64,000 nucleotides of DNA from Trogon surrucura (taxonomy: Eukaryota; Chordata; Aves; Trogoniformes; Trogonidae), in assembly GCA_020746105.1 (NCBI GenBank), contig CM036626.1, positions 10,434,001-10,498,000 of the forward strand. The letters run 5' to 3'. Positions 14,301 to 26,600 of the stretch are shown one piece after another (positions within the stretch are counted from its first letter, which is position 1; each line of letters starts with the position of its first letter). The notes beneath the pieces are model-generated. The model made no database searches. It saw nothing but the letters and a program-made list of their open reading frames with translations, and was not told the origin of the DNA. The position numbers and the translations under genes are program-made.

Positions 14301-14523
14301 TATTTCTTCTTTAAAATCAGAGCATGGACAATATGTCAATTTTTAAACAGCTCTGTGCAGCTTCCTTTGTATTTCTGCAGCACTCTTTCTGTTGAGAGAT
14401 GACTGCAGGAGAAGGTTAAGTTAGGAAAGTAACAGTCCAAGAGGCATGTCTCTGCTAAAGCCTTTCTCGACTGCAACCACTGCTTCAAATGACTTAGATG
14501 CATGCTCTCCTTTTCCCCTACAG

Positions 14524-14660
14524 TTGGCCATGGGCAGAGTGAGGGTGATCGCATGGTTGTCTCAGATTTCCACGTCTTCATCAGGGACAGCTTGCAGCAC
14601 ATTGATCTCATGAAGAAAGAGCACCCCGAGTTGCCCATTCTCATTCTGGGGCACTCCATG
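14524..14660 (+). CDS. MGLL: MGLL exon with the catalytic serine elbow (residues 78-123)
   Basis: Acceptor is ttttcccctacag; donor is ATG|gtaagc. The exon opens with the last two bases of a valine codon, then reads [18 protein letters not shown] and ends in LILGHSM. The nucleophile Ser122 is the third residue of GHSM. The following Gly-Gly is encoded by the next exon, so the nucleophile elbow is split by a phase-0 intron between Met123 and Gly124. Length is 137 bases, matching 45 codons plus two bases. Confidence 0.97.
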
Positions 14661-17600
14661 GTAAGCACCATCCCCTACCCCTCCCAGCAGCACCCAGGAC
14701 ACGTGCCGTAGCCAAAGCAAAACTACAAGCAACCTTCCCTTCCACTTCAATCCCTGGCTGATTTGCCAGCATGCCCTACCCCACGAGATCTGTCTTGAGC
14801 ATAGTCAGTCCTTAACTTTTCTACCCGGATCATAGCCCTAATTAGTGCCATTTGCAACAATGGGTCTATTTTTTTAATAGGACTGTTCATTCACACCGGG
14901 TACATGGTAAGTCCCACCACCTCTGCATCATTGGGGTTCTCCTTTCACTTTAACTAGGAGGTTAAGCCCTCCAAAGCTTTGTGAGCAGCTAGGGGATGAA
15001 GCAGGAAAGTACCCTGTAGCCTCATTCTGTTAAACAACCTAACAGGAAAATGTACCAGGGATTAGGGCTGCAAAAACAAAGGAACTGATTTGGTGAACAG
15101 ATCTGAAGTCTGATTCCGACAGCACGGGCCAAATCCCTTTATTCAAGCTAGCAGTATTCCCACTGATGTCATTGATCTGCTCTCCCCGCTTTCCCGGAGG
15201 AGAAGAAAATGAATGAGTACTTTGGGATTCAGCCCATGCTCAGATAAACAAGTGTTCTTGCATAAGAAGGCATGGCGTGCTCTGAAGTGCTCGCTGTGCT
15301 CCAAAGCCGCTGTAACAAGGAGCTAATTTCCCAGCGAGGTCTTTGAGATGCTTCTCGCTGCTGCTCCATTTAACAAGCCCCTGGTTCTCCGGCAGCGTGG
15401 AATTTCACCAAATATTTCCCTTGGCAACTAATCCTCTACAAACTTTACGGAGCAAGCCAGCCAGTTCCCTTCTGTTACACCCCTCACCCCACCAACCCCT
15501 GCCCTCACGCTGGAGGGCTCAGCCTCTAATCCACAGGCTGGGTGCTCGCTCTCAAGCCCTGGGCACAGCATTCTGGGGCTGGGCACACTGAAGAGGAGAA
15601 TATTTAACTTCCAGTAATTAGTGAAGATTTTCACGTGCTGGATGGCAGCATTGCTGTTTCCCAGGTTACAAGTGCCACAAGCACAGAGCGAGCCCAGCTT
15701 CTCAGCATCTTCCTGAAGCAGCACCCACCTGTCACACTGATAGCGCCTATAACTTATTTTTCAAGTCCTACCTGAACTACCACTTTGGAGATTTTCTCCT
15801 TATCATTTTAACTGAGGAGGACACAAGGCATCCTAGGGAGCTGCCAGACATTGCACAGAGAGTCAAGTTCAGTGTGACCTGAGGGTTTATAGCACAATAA
15901 CAGAAAACCAGTCTCTTCTCCCCCAAAAAAACAGATGCTTGTAGTGCCCCTGCTCCTCCAGCCTTCCTCACTGACCACGCTGCGCTCCCACTGGGGCAGA
16001 AATAACTTGCTTATTTGGACTAAACACCTTCCAGTAACAAGATTACTATACAAATGAGATGTTGACACTTGTATTATAGCTGTGGGCTGTTATTTTGCAT
16101 TGCAGGGGGGAGCCATCTCCATTCTGACAGCTAGTGAGAGACCCAGTGAGTTTTCAGGCATGCTGTTAATCTCTCCTTTAGTGGTAGCCAGCCCAGAAGT
16201 CGCCACTCCCATCAAGGTAAGACCAAACCTGCGTTGCACCTTGTCACCCCGCTCTTCCACTGAAGGAAACGCGTTAAGACCTCTAGCCATAAGATGCAAA
16301 ACCCCGATGAGATCTGAACCACCCTGATGCCAGCCAATGCTTCTCTTCTAAGTGCCTCTCCCACAGTTCCACCTACTTTTCAGAGGGGAAGTGAATCTAG
16401 AACTTGTCCAGAAAAACTTATTTAAATGAGAGTCAGATAACGATGCTGCCTCAGAAGGTGGTAGCAGACTGTGCTTTCTTCATCACACCCTGCGGCAGCC
16501 CACACAGTGCCGTCCTTTCCCGTCCTTTGCTACAGTTTTCTTCCTGACTCATATAGAGTCTGATATAGTTGCAACACAGGCTGCTGGCTAAGTCAGGCCA
16601 GGGTTATTTTTGGTGTTTGGGGGATGACCAGTTTCTAAACAGAACTACAGCTCTTGAGTCCCAGGAGTCCTTCATGAACATCAAAGAAGACTTCCAGCTA
16701 AAGCATCACCGCCCCAGCAGCGTCCCATTTGGCTTGGTACCATAGCTGGTTCTTGTCCAGACATCTCCTTCGGTTCGCATTTAGGTTTCATCCCCCTTCC
16801 ATTAACATCTCCCTTCCAGATCCAGATTTGCACTGCCCAGTTTGCCCTTTCCCAGGGAGGCTCTGCAATGCAACTGACCCTCAGTTGTCCCTTCCTTTCT
16901 GGATTTTTAAAAGAATAAACAACAATCCTAAAAGAAGCTGGAAGCAAAGAGGACTAGTTAAGCTGGTAAGAAGGACAGACCATCTCATTCCCACAGGATT
17001 TTTTCCTCTATCCTTTTTCCCTAGACTCTTCTCCCAGGGCTAGCTTCTTGTTTTAATCTACTTCTAAGATATTTCTCTTGTTTCTTTGTTTTTTTCTTCT
17101 GAGAGAAACGAAACAGATTGCCTCAGCTTTCCCTATAATTCTGTCACACCTTCTGCTGTAGCCAAAGCCATCTACTGACCTCACAAATCATTACAAGCAC
17201 CAAAGGGTTCTTTTTAACCACCACGCTCTTGCACTGGAAGAAACACATTAAGACCTCAATCCTCAAAAAGCAGAACCCTGCTGAGATCCAGACCCAGGCA
17301 GCATTTTCATTCTAATGCCTCCCCCATGGCCCCACCTACTTTTCAGAGGGGAAGCTGAATCCTGAAGTCGTTGAGTCTGGGAAAACTTATTTAAGTAGGA
17401 GTCAGAGCACCAAGGTGTGTTTTTAGGAGGCTGAGAGCTGATTCTTCACAGGTGACGTTATACCTGACTCAGCATAAGGGTCCCCTGAGCACCAGTGCAC
17501 CTGTTTTTCCTTACTCTGGAAAGGGAAAAAGAAGAAATATTAAGAAAAAATTAATATAGGGTCTGAATCTGAGAGACACTGTTTGCCTTCTGTTTCTAGT

Positions 17601-20600
17601 CAAGTCAAGGAAAATGTCGAAAGATTTTCCTTCTTCTACAGCTACACCTCTTGCTGGATGCTAAACCCTTTCAGAAGTAAGGACTTACCAGTTCTGTGGG
17701 AACTAGTATTACTGTAGTCTGGTTTCTTGCAGATCTGTACCAGATTGTTGCTTTATTTCAGTGTAGGAAATCCTAATCTCTAACTGAAGTGTTTGGGAGG
17801 TGTTTATACAGTCTCTGTCCTAGAGTCTCTCACAGGCAGTGATACAAGTGCACAGGGAGTTTCTTTCTCTTTCAAATCTATAGTTGCATCTTGAAATGGA
17901 TAAAAACCTAGTTGTTCCTGAAATACCTCTGCTCTGTCGAATTTGGTTGAAGCCAGTTCTAGAGTTGAAAAGGTGCTTGCAAGAGGAAGGAGTGAAAATG
18001 GGCAGAGTATTCCTGCATAAGCCACATTTTCCATAAAGCTGAGCTGAAACACTTGTGTGCTTTTCTTTCCCTCTGAGGCACAAAGGCTTTGGTTTTTTCC
18101 TTGGAACTGGTACTTCTCGGCCTTGGGCCATTTCCCAAGGACCATTGCATTCATTGCTTTGCTGGGGAAGTTTCCAGCTGAGCAAGAATTTACCTTGGCC
18201 TAAACAAACAAGGGCTCAAGGCAACAATAACAGTGGGCCAGATCACACCCTGGGTCCCTCAGTCTGTCTTAGAAATACCTTCCCTCGCTGCAGAACCAGC
18301 CCCGGCAGCAGCAGAAAGGCAGCACGTTTGCAGACTACATGCAGGGAAATCCAATTCTGCTCTTTGCGGAAACACAATTTCATCAATGCCCTGTAAATCC
18401 TGTATCCCGATAGAAGCATCCAGTTGCACATCCAGTGGAGAGGGATCTTGCTGCCTTCCCCCTTCTCTTCTCAATCAATCTGAACAATAGTCAGCTGTGA
18501 ATTCTCAAAATTTCAAAGGATGCAAAGAGATGGGAGTCGCGTATAGTGGCAAAGAGCAGAGCACGGGTAAAAAAGTATTTCCCACTTCGTTTTTGCTATC
18601 GAATTCTTTAAAATCAGGTGGGCAGGACAATCCCTTAGGAAACATTACCTAGTGATTAATCCTGTATTAACCCTCAGCTATTCCTTAAGGACTCAGTACA
18701 CCATATTCTCTCTTTACTTTTTGTGTTTTCCATTTCACCTCTTTCTGATTTATTGCTTTCCAACCTGACTGGGCATCACGTTGTTCTGGTACCTGAGAGC
18801 CTCCCAGTCATTCAGCCTGAATCCGCACCCAGTAACAGTGCAGAGGACTGCTTCTAAAGATATAGTCAAACGGGAAGAAACTCCTATATTAAAACCTCTT
18901 ATTTTGGCTTTGCTGTGGTCTGTCCAGTTTAGCAGAGATGTTAGTCATCAGGGTCAGACAGCTGTACAGGAATTGGTTTGGTATCCAGGCATGGAGACAC
19001 CGTATCTGACATATATCATACCCCTCTGATAACACAGTCCAGTTGCTCTCAGCCTGATCTCTATAGCTCACCACAGTGTCTCTTCTAGAGACTTTTCATC
19101 TCAGTCAAATGAGCCTGGCTAGCTTAGCCAGTTCAAACATTTTCATAAAGGCAGCTCATTTGTAGCTGAAATGAATGAAAGGGCATCCACACAAGCAGTT
19201 TGGCAAGTAGGGATCATGGCAGAGAGAAACAAGTGCATCGAGGTGTGGAAGGAACAGGGATTGCTCCGTTCAGAAGAAAAGTGTCTACACTGCAAAGCAT
19301 CCATATAGTTAAACTAATGCAAAAACACATGAAATCAGCTTTAAATTATGCTTCCAGTCACAAGGCAATATTCAGCCATCTATTTCAGCCTTACTCCGAG
19401 ATATTTTCATAGACAAGGAAGGGCTGGATTTGAACTCTGTTGGTATTTGCACACCTGCGGTGGCCCTAAGCAGCAACAATAACCTCTGCTCAGCAGTGCC
19501 ATCCTCAGCCCAACCGGCAATAACCCCATCATTGCATCACCCATTCTTGATCATTTGGGACTATTCTTTCAAGAACCAACACTTGCACTTTAAAGCAGCA
19601 AGGAGCTAAATGTATCACATATGCCAGCATTGCAACAACATGGCTTTTAATTAAAGTCCGGCAAGTCACAAACTGTATCACAGCACTTAAAAATCAGTGA
19701 AGGCCCAGGGGAACCTTCTGATTTTTTTATTATAACATAAAACTTGATTTTTATAGCTATGACCTTGCCTCCAAAAATCATCAAGGTTACATCTGAATTT
19801 TAAGGGTGTGCTACAAGGTCGTTGGTAGGCTGTGGGGTTGGGATGATAAAAATGTGTCATTCAAACAGAAAAATGGCCACACTGAATCTGACAAAAGCCT
19901 GTCCAGCCTGTCATTGCTGACACGATGCCATAGCCAGTGAGGGGCTCAATGTACTGGAAGACAGTGACAGTGGTTCCTAGTCATATCCACCCCAAGGCAC
20001 ACACGTGTTCCCAGATCTGCTGTGAGTCTTTAATGCTTTTCACTCCTGGATGCCTTTGACTCAACCTTGCGTTATTCCTCCAATATCATAATTACCCTGT
20101 CATGTATCATCTGCGGTGTGAAATGTCAGGGCGCGCTTCAGGAGGGATTGTGTATCAGCAGAAACAGAGAACGTAGGTGACAGCCTACCTCCAAGCATTA
20201 GCTCTGAACATGAAAGGGCCATAAAACAGACCAACGAACACTAATTGCGTATTTTCTGACTTAAGTGGCGATCGCTTAATTAAAGACAGCTATCAAAGAT
20301 CAGAGCAGAACCCTGGTATCAATGTGCTTGTGGTGCTATTGAAATGAAAGATGTTACCCTTCCTTTTGCCAGCGGTTTTGAGCCTGGGCTGCTAAATGCT
20401 TTTGTGTTTCATTCCCAGGAGACAAGTGAGCAATGGATTTTCTTAGCCAACGCACGTTTTGCTGTTGTTTATTTACAGGCTCCTTGGAGAATATGCTTAT
20501 CAAAAAGAGTGCAGCCTAGGCAACTACTGCAAATTGCACCAAGCATCACTTAGGCACTGCAGCCTGAATTCAGAGCTGTGCCAGCAAGGAAAGGGCAGTA

Positions 20601-23600
20601 AAATGACAAAACCCAGCCCTTCTGAGGGCTGGAAGTAACTTTTTCCAATAAAAGTGCTTAACTGAGGCCTTTTTAGAAATTATGAATTCGAAAAAGCCAA
20701 AGTACAATGAAGTTGTGATGTTGCATGTGGACAGACAGCTGACGGCATTTCAGACTAGCACACCCACTCCCTGGTGGAGCAGTTTGAACACTTTCTCTTT
20801 AAGAGAAGTGTTTTAAATATAGGACAGAACTTTCTCTGGTGTCAGTTGACATTTCTCAACTATTTAACTTGCGTGCTGATTCCCATCAGCTCAGGATTTG
20901 GGCCTCTGTGTTATCTCTCTTGCTATAACTAGCTCTTTATCTGCTTGCTTTCCTCTCACGCAGGTTTTTGCAGCGAAAGTGCTCAACTTTGTCCTCCCAA
21001 ACCTGTCACTGGGATCGATAGATCCAAATGCAATTTCCCGGAACAAGAAGGAGGTGAGAACCTTAATGCTATTTAAAGTTACTGCACAGTCAGTATCTTG
21101 TCCCAGTCCTGCCATTTCTCTTAAAAAAAACCAAACCCACAAGTGTTTTGCTAAATCATGAGGGCAAGATCTATGCTTGGTGTAAAAAGGTGAACAATCT
21201 CTGAAGTCAGTGGAACTGACTGCACAGAGCAGAAGACTGTGGGAAATCAGCTGTTCTTCCCTTCAGCACGCCTTGCACCCAGAGCCACCCTGGGTACAAC
21301 ACGCAACAGAGACCTGTGCTGCGGCTGTGGTGGAGAGCACACGAGAATCAGGTTTGTCTCTGCTGCACCAGCAGCTGCAAAAACCAGCTTGTACAGGTTG
21401 CAAACACACTGCTTAAAGTCAGCTTTTCCAACCCTGCTCTTTGCAGGGAAACCGGGCAAAGCCCTGCAGTGCTGGAGCTCAGTTTCCTGCTTTCCTTCCC
21501 GTTGTGCCAAATGCATTCAAACAGAGAAGAGCAAGCTTACCCCAAAGACCTTGGTACAAGGCCTCCTGGATCACATGGTGACTCTGCTACAGCCTTTCCA
21601 AACAAGCGACCCATTCTTGCTGCACCTGAGAATAATACTTAAAAGAGCTTCAATGAGGCAGCCATTGTAAAAACTCGGCTCCAGCCCCACCATGGTGGCT
21701 GCAAGGAGCTGTTCCAGAGTGAAGGTTTTGTAATGTCACCATAGCTTGGGACTCTTCTCCCATTCATACTCCCGTCTAGTAAAAACTGTTGCAGCCTATT
21801 GGTGCCGTCACTGGCAAAACCAGATGTCATTGTAACTGCTGTGACAACACGTAACAGGAGTTTTTCCTTGTCGCTGCTGTGGGAGGAGTGAAGAGGGAGA
21901 CACAAACTGGAAGTGAATGAATGTGCTTTGGCTGGACCCAGAACTTGATGCATTTCAGAGATCAACTTGAATCACAGAAAATGGCACCCAAGGGTGTCTC
22001 AAAAGCAGGAGAGCTTCTCTGGTGTAGTGGTCAGTTGCTCCTGTGCTCTCATGTCAGCTCGCCTCTCACTGACAGATGCTGTAATTCTTCCTGCCATTCG
22101 TGCAGTGGTTTGTATCTTAAGTAGAAGTTAATAAATTGCCTTTCTCTGGGGAGCCACCTCAACTCGAGATGGAAGACTGAAAGGAGCAAAGACACATCAG
22201 CAGCTGCGTGAGCTCAGTGCATTCAGCTTCAGCATATCCCACCTCTTCAACTCAACGACTCAGTAAACTGGAAAGCAAAGAGTCTCCCAGAATAGCCTCG
22301 AGGCTTTCAGGATTATTTCTTGGCTCTGCCAAAGACGGTTTTTTTGGTCAAATAACTTTCAGTTCACTTACCTGTGAACAGAGCATAACATTTCAACGGG
22401 TTGAAGACAGGCAGATTGAAGGAGCTGAGGAAAGGAAGATGGGAGAGAGTTCCTAGGAAACTGTGGGGACTATCTTCAGCAAGTTCATGTGCATCCACTG
22501 ATGCACCATGTGACATATTTTCTGAAGTACCATATGAAGCTGCACAAAATATATACTTGGGAAGAAGGCTGATTCCAGTCAAGCTGTAGAAACCTGTTCT
22601 TAATTACATTCAGCTGCCAAAACTTGTTGCATATAATTCAGAGAAAAGGTTGCAGTTAGACAACAAATTTACTAAAATCACACAGAAGCAAGTTTTCACT
22701 TCTGCATTTGTATCTAGAGGATAAAAGCAGTCAGTGCTCTGGAGCAGGAGAGGGATTTAAGAGTTACCCACCACCTGAAGAGTGAGCGTGGCTGGGATGT
22801 GTGGGTCTCTGCCTGCTTCTGCACTTGGACTCTGTGCCGCAGCTGTTCTGTAAGGGCAGCTCTTTTAAATACACCTCTGACAGCTGGGTCCTCTGCTGGA
22901 AGATGCTAATGCTGCACTAAATAGCTTTACAGGAGAAAAGTGATGATGTGGAGACATCCTGAATAGTAATAATGCATTTAGAAAAGTGTCAGTCAGCTCC
23001 CTTAATTTGGTGCACAATATTGACCGAGCATCTCCGTGTTAGGGCGATGTTAAGAATCACCACAGCAACTGCTGGACATAGTTTATAATAAATGCTTGTG
23101 TGTGTGTGTGTCTTGTCTTCCTACCCAAATAATTGCTGCTGCTTCCTCTGCTCTACGATGCTCCAAGACTCAAGAGCTTCCTCTGGGCATTGTTTTTCCT
23201 CTGCCTTTTCCGTGGAGCAAGGAAAAGCCTTTTTGTAGTGGATAGAAGCGTAGGTCTGTTTCATTAGAGTGCTTATAAAGGAGCAGTCTTCAAAATAGGA
23301 CCACAGCTCCCTCCTTGCTGTGCTGCCTGCACACCTGCAAGTGAACATACAGCTGATACAGCAGCTGTGGACTGCGACATAAAGTGCTTTCCTGACCATC
23401 TTCCAACACCAGGATTTGAGGCTCCAGGCACATACTGAAGACAACAGAGCATCTTGGTCCTCTGCTGCCTCTAACCCACACTCCGCCCTCTTTTTGGACT
23501 CCAGACGCTCAGCTTCAAAGCACACAATGTGCTGGAAATATCTATTATTTGTATGTTAAACACGTTCTCCTGCCAGACCAACTTTCTATAGAAATATTTT

Positions 23601-26600
23601 TGGGACATTGTCCAAGATTTTCCCGATGAGTTTGTGTTCCCAGAAGGCTGTCCTCAGGGTGTAGGGACTGAAACACAGGATGGTATGGAGATCCTTGTTT
23701 GATCTTCTTGCTATTTCACATGCAAGAGACACAAAAGAGAGCAAGAATCAACCTTAAAAACCCAGTTGTGTTACTCCAAGGAGGAATAACATCACAGGAG
23801 CAGGCACCCCTTTACCCTGTTAATCTTTCTTAGCTGCCCTTGCTTTCAGCAGAGCAGTCTCTCTGACTTTACTCTTGCTCCTGCAGAGTCAACATAGGAT
23901 GTGGCTGTAATTACCTTATAATGAATTTACTGCTCTGCCAAATGCAAAGGGGAGGTGCAGATCTCTAAGCAAGGGATTGTAGTGGAGCAGATGCCCTGAT
24001 CGTTGCTTCTGTCTTAGAATTACATAAAGAGAAAAAAGAGCTGTTGTGATGGACTCTGCAGAGCCTTTGTGGGACCGCGGCTGGGAGCAGTCACAGCTCT
24101 CCTGGGGTCACCCTCCCTCCCTCACCCCCGCTGCCTCAGAGCTCCGTGTGCCAACGGGAGCTCTGGGCTTGCAGGGTTTGCCATTTATAGCTTGCAGAAT
24201 ATAAAGCCCATTCTCTATCGTTCCCTCTTTCCCCTGCTGCTTTGTACTTGCCCCACGCACTGAACATTAACTCTGAGAAGGATTCCTGTTCATTGACTGG
24301 GAACAGGATCCTCCCCCTGCAGTCCCGATCAATCTGGGTTGGGATTGGGTTATCATTTTTTCCCCTTCCATCATCTATACAAAAATATTTGTTGGCTGCT
24401 CCGTAGCTAAAAAAAAAAACCAACCTGTTATTTCAGAAAAGAACAAGAGAAAGAAAGAAACCCATTAGGTCATTCTCTTAGCATTTATGGGGCTGGGGAG
24501 CGGGCCAGCTCACATTAATTCATCAACATTGTTTTACTCCATGGGAAGGGAACTTCTGTCAATCCATCCGCTCAGCCTTCCTCATTTCCCCCCCTGCAAA
24601 GTCCCTCATTTGTTGCCTTCAATTAAAAAAAAAAAAATTAAAGAAAGAAATGCATCTCAAAGCTGTGTTGCTTTAATGCAGCGCTGTGACATAGATCCAG
24701 ACAAGTAACTCCCAGATAAGGCTGAAGCCAGTTGCTAAGTAGCCAGTGCAACACGGTAGTTTTGCTCAAAATCCTGATGAAAAGCCAACATGTTTTGCTG
24801 AAAATATCAGGGTAGACTCAGCCGTTAACAGGACAGCTAGCAACAACACACGGGGCGGTTGGTGTTTTGGAAGTCAAAGCTGAACTCTTCCCATGAGCAT
24901 GTTCAAGAAAGGGTGCTTCTTTCCAAACAGCGGCAGCTCCTTGCCCTTCCGAAGTACTTTGCCGAGAAGGGGGGTATGACAGACAGACAGGCTGAGCAGT
25001 GTAGGGGATGGATGGAGGACGTGGGGGTTTCTGCACCAGCAAGCTGGTTGGGCACGGGAAGGATCCGTGTGGAGCCAAGAGAGCCACGTGCTGTTCAGCC
25101 TCTCTGCTTCCAGGGGCCTTTAGGAGCGGATGATGCTCAGCATGTCTTAAGAGTGGGTCCTTTTACCTTAACTGCAACTCATCTTTCCAGTGGCCTCTCA
25201 CAAACAGTGTCTTGCAGTCCCTCAGTGTGCATGGGCACTTGTTTCTTTGAAAGGGAGGTACTATGTGTAAGATCCTAATACAAGCTGTGACGAGAGACGC
25301 CTGTCTCCGTGCCAAAATCTGACCCTCACTTCAGAGTAGCCGTGATCTCACACACAGGCTGAAGCACAGTGATGGCCTTAATCCTGCTAGAGTGCATGTC
25401 TGTGCAGAGCTACGTGTGCGTGGGGTGGCCTTGTGGGTCACCTCCCACCCGTGGCCCCCTCAGGGCAGGCACATGGAGCAGCAAGAGGGCCTCAAGTCTC
25501 TGTAAAGTGAGGGAGAATTTGAACGGGCCCCACTGCCTGCAAGGAGGAGACTGGTTTTCAGCTGACCTATAAATAACTATCATTTCTATAAACATCTGCC
25601 AGGGTTGGAAGAAACTGGAGGCTGTGCCAGAGACCAACCCATAATCAAAGCATTCTGCCAAATATTGAGATGGCAGTGGCTGTGTGGGCCGTCTCCATGT
25701 ACAGTATACAAATATTTACTGTAGATTTGCCTGCTGCGGTAACTACTCATTCCTAGCAACTTTCCGCACCAGCTCTTGTACATTTTTATCCTCTCACAGT
25801 CTGGCTGAGCAAGTTGTTGATGTGGGTCTTTTTTGGTTTTGCCTACCACCTAATGCTGTGTCGTCTGTGCACCCTTTGCACCCAGAGAGGATCCCTCAGC
25901 CTGAGAGTGCTTTGCAGTCTGTAGGTGTAGGTTATAGTCTTCATCCCCAGAGAGGGAAGACAAAAGAGAGGAATATCTGAGCCCCCAGCAGAGATGATAA
26001 GGACCTAGAGAATATCAGCTTTCAAGTAACGCAGTCTGAAGAACCCTCTGCAGAAGACATGTCACTTTTGAGTGACAGAAGGACATGGCAGAAGAGAAAG
26101 ATACAGGCAGGTGCCCCCATGGGAACAGTCTGTGTCTGACACTGGTTGTTTGCCCACAGAAAAAGCTTTGACTTGAGTATTTTCCAGTGATATAAGAGAG
26201 AAACACACAGCAAGGAGTAAGCCAGGTTGTGTGAGCCACAGTAAAGACCTTGACCTTGACTCTGATGGCAGGATGTCCTGACAGAGTAGGAAATGATCAT
26301 GCAAGCCAAGGGAAGAGACCTCTCATTGCCAGGCTGATTGCTTTGTCCTTTCTGCATGAAATAATTGCTAACCTTAAATTACCTTTCCCTCCCTGCCAGG
26401 TGGAGTGCTACACATCTGATCCCTTGGTCTACCACGGTGGCATGAAGGTCTCCTTCGTCATCCAGCTGATGAATGCCATTGCCAGAATTGAACGAGCTCT
26501 GCCCAAGCTGACTTTGCCCATCCTGGTGCTACACGGCTCTTCTGACAAGCTCTGCGATATCAAAGGGTCCTATTTACTGATTGACACGGTGCAGAGTCAG

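Larger units (their letters stand above)
1..14523 (+). other. MGLL: MGLL intron (3' portion) upstream of the GHSM exon
   Basis: The window opens inside a large MGLL intron. I found no MGLL exon and no other gene in it. It holds CR1 remnants at 38-80 and 3536-3605, a tandem duplication at 76-145, an A/C-rich simple run near 4133-4167, and two possible old repeat relics near 10229-10288 and 11311-11372. Open stretches such as 11206-11652 have no recognisable protein character. Confidence 0.8.
16217..20963 (+). other. MGLL: MGLL intron
   Basis: 4,747 bases, phase 0. It contains a diverged duplicated block (16249-16440 and 17222-17408). No gene is recognised elsewhere in it. Confidence 0.85.

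Noticed and set aside
1-14523. Search for the preceding MGLL exons (oxyanion HGAGEH and FAHDHG segments)
   Set aside because: No matching segment with splice sites was seen in any frame, so these exons are taken to lie upstream of the window.
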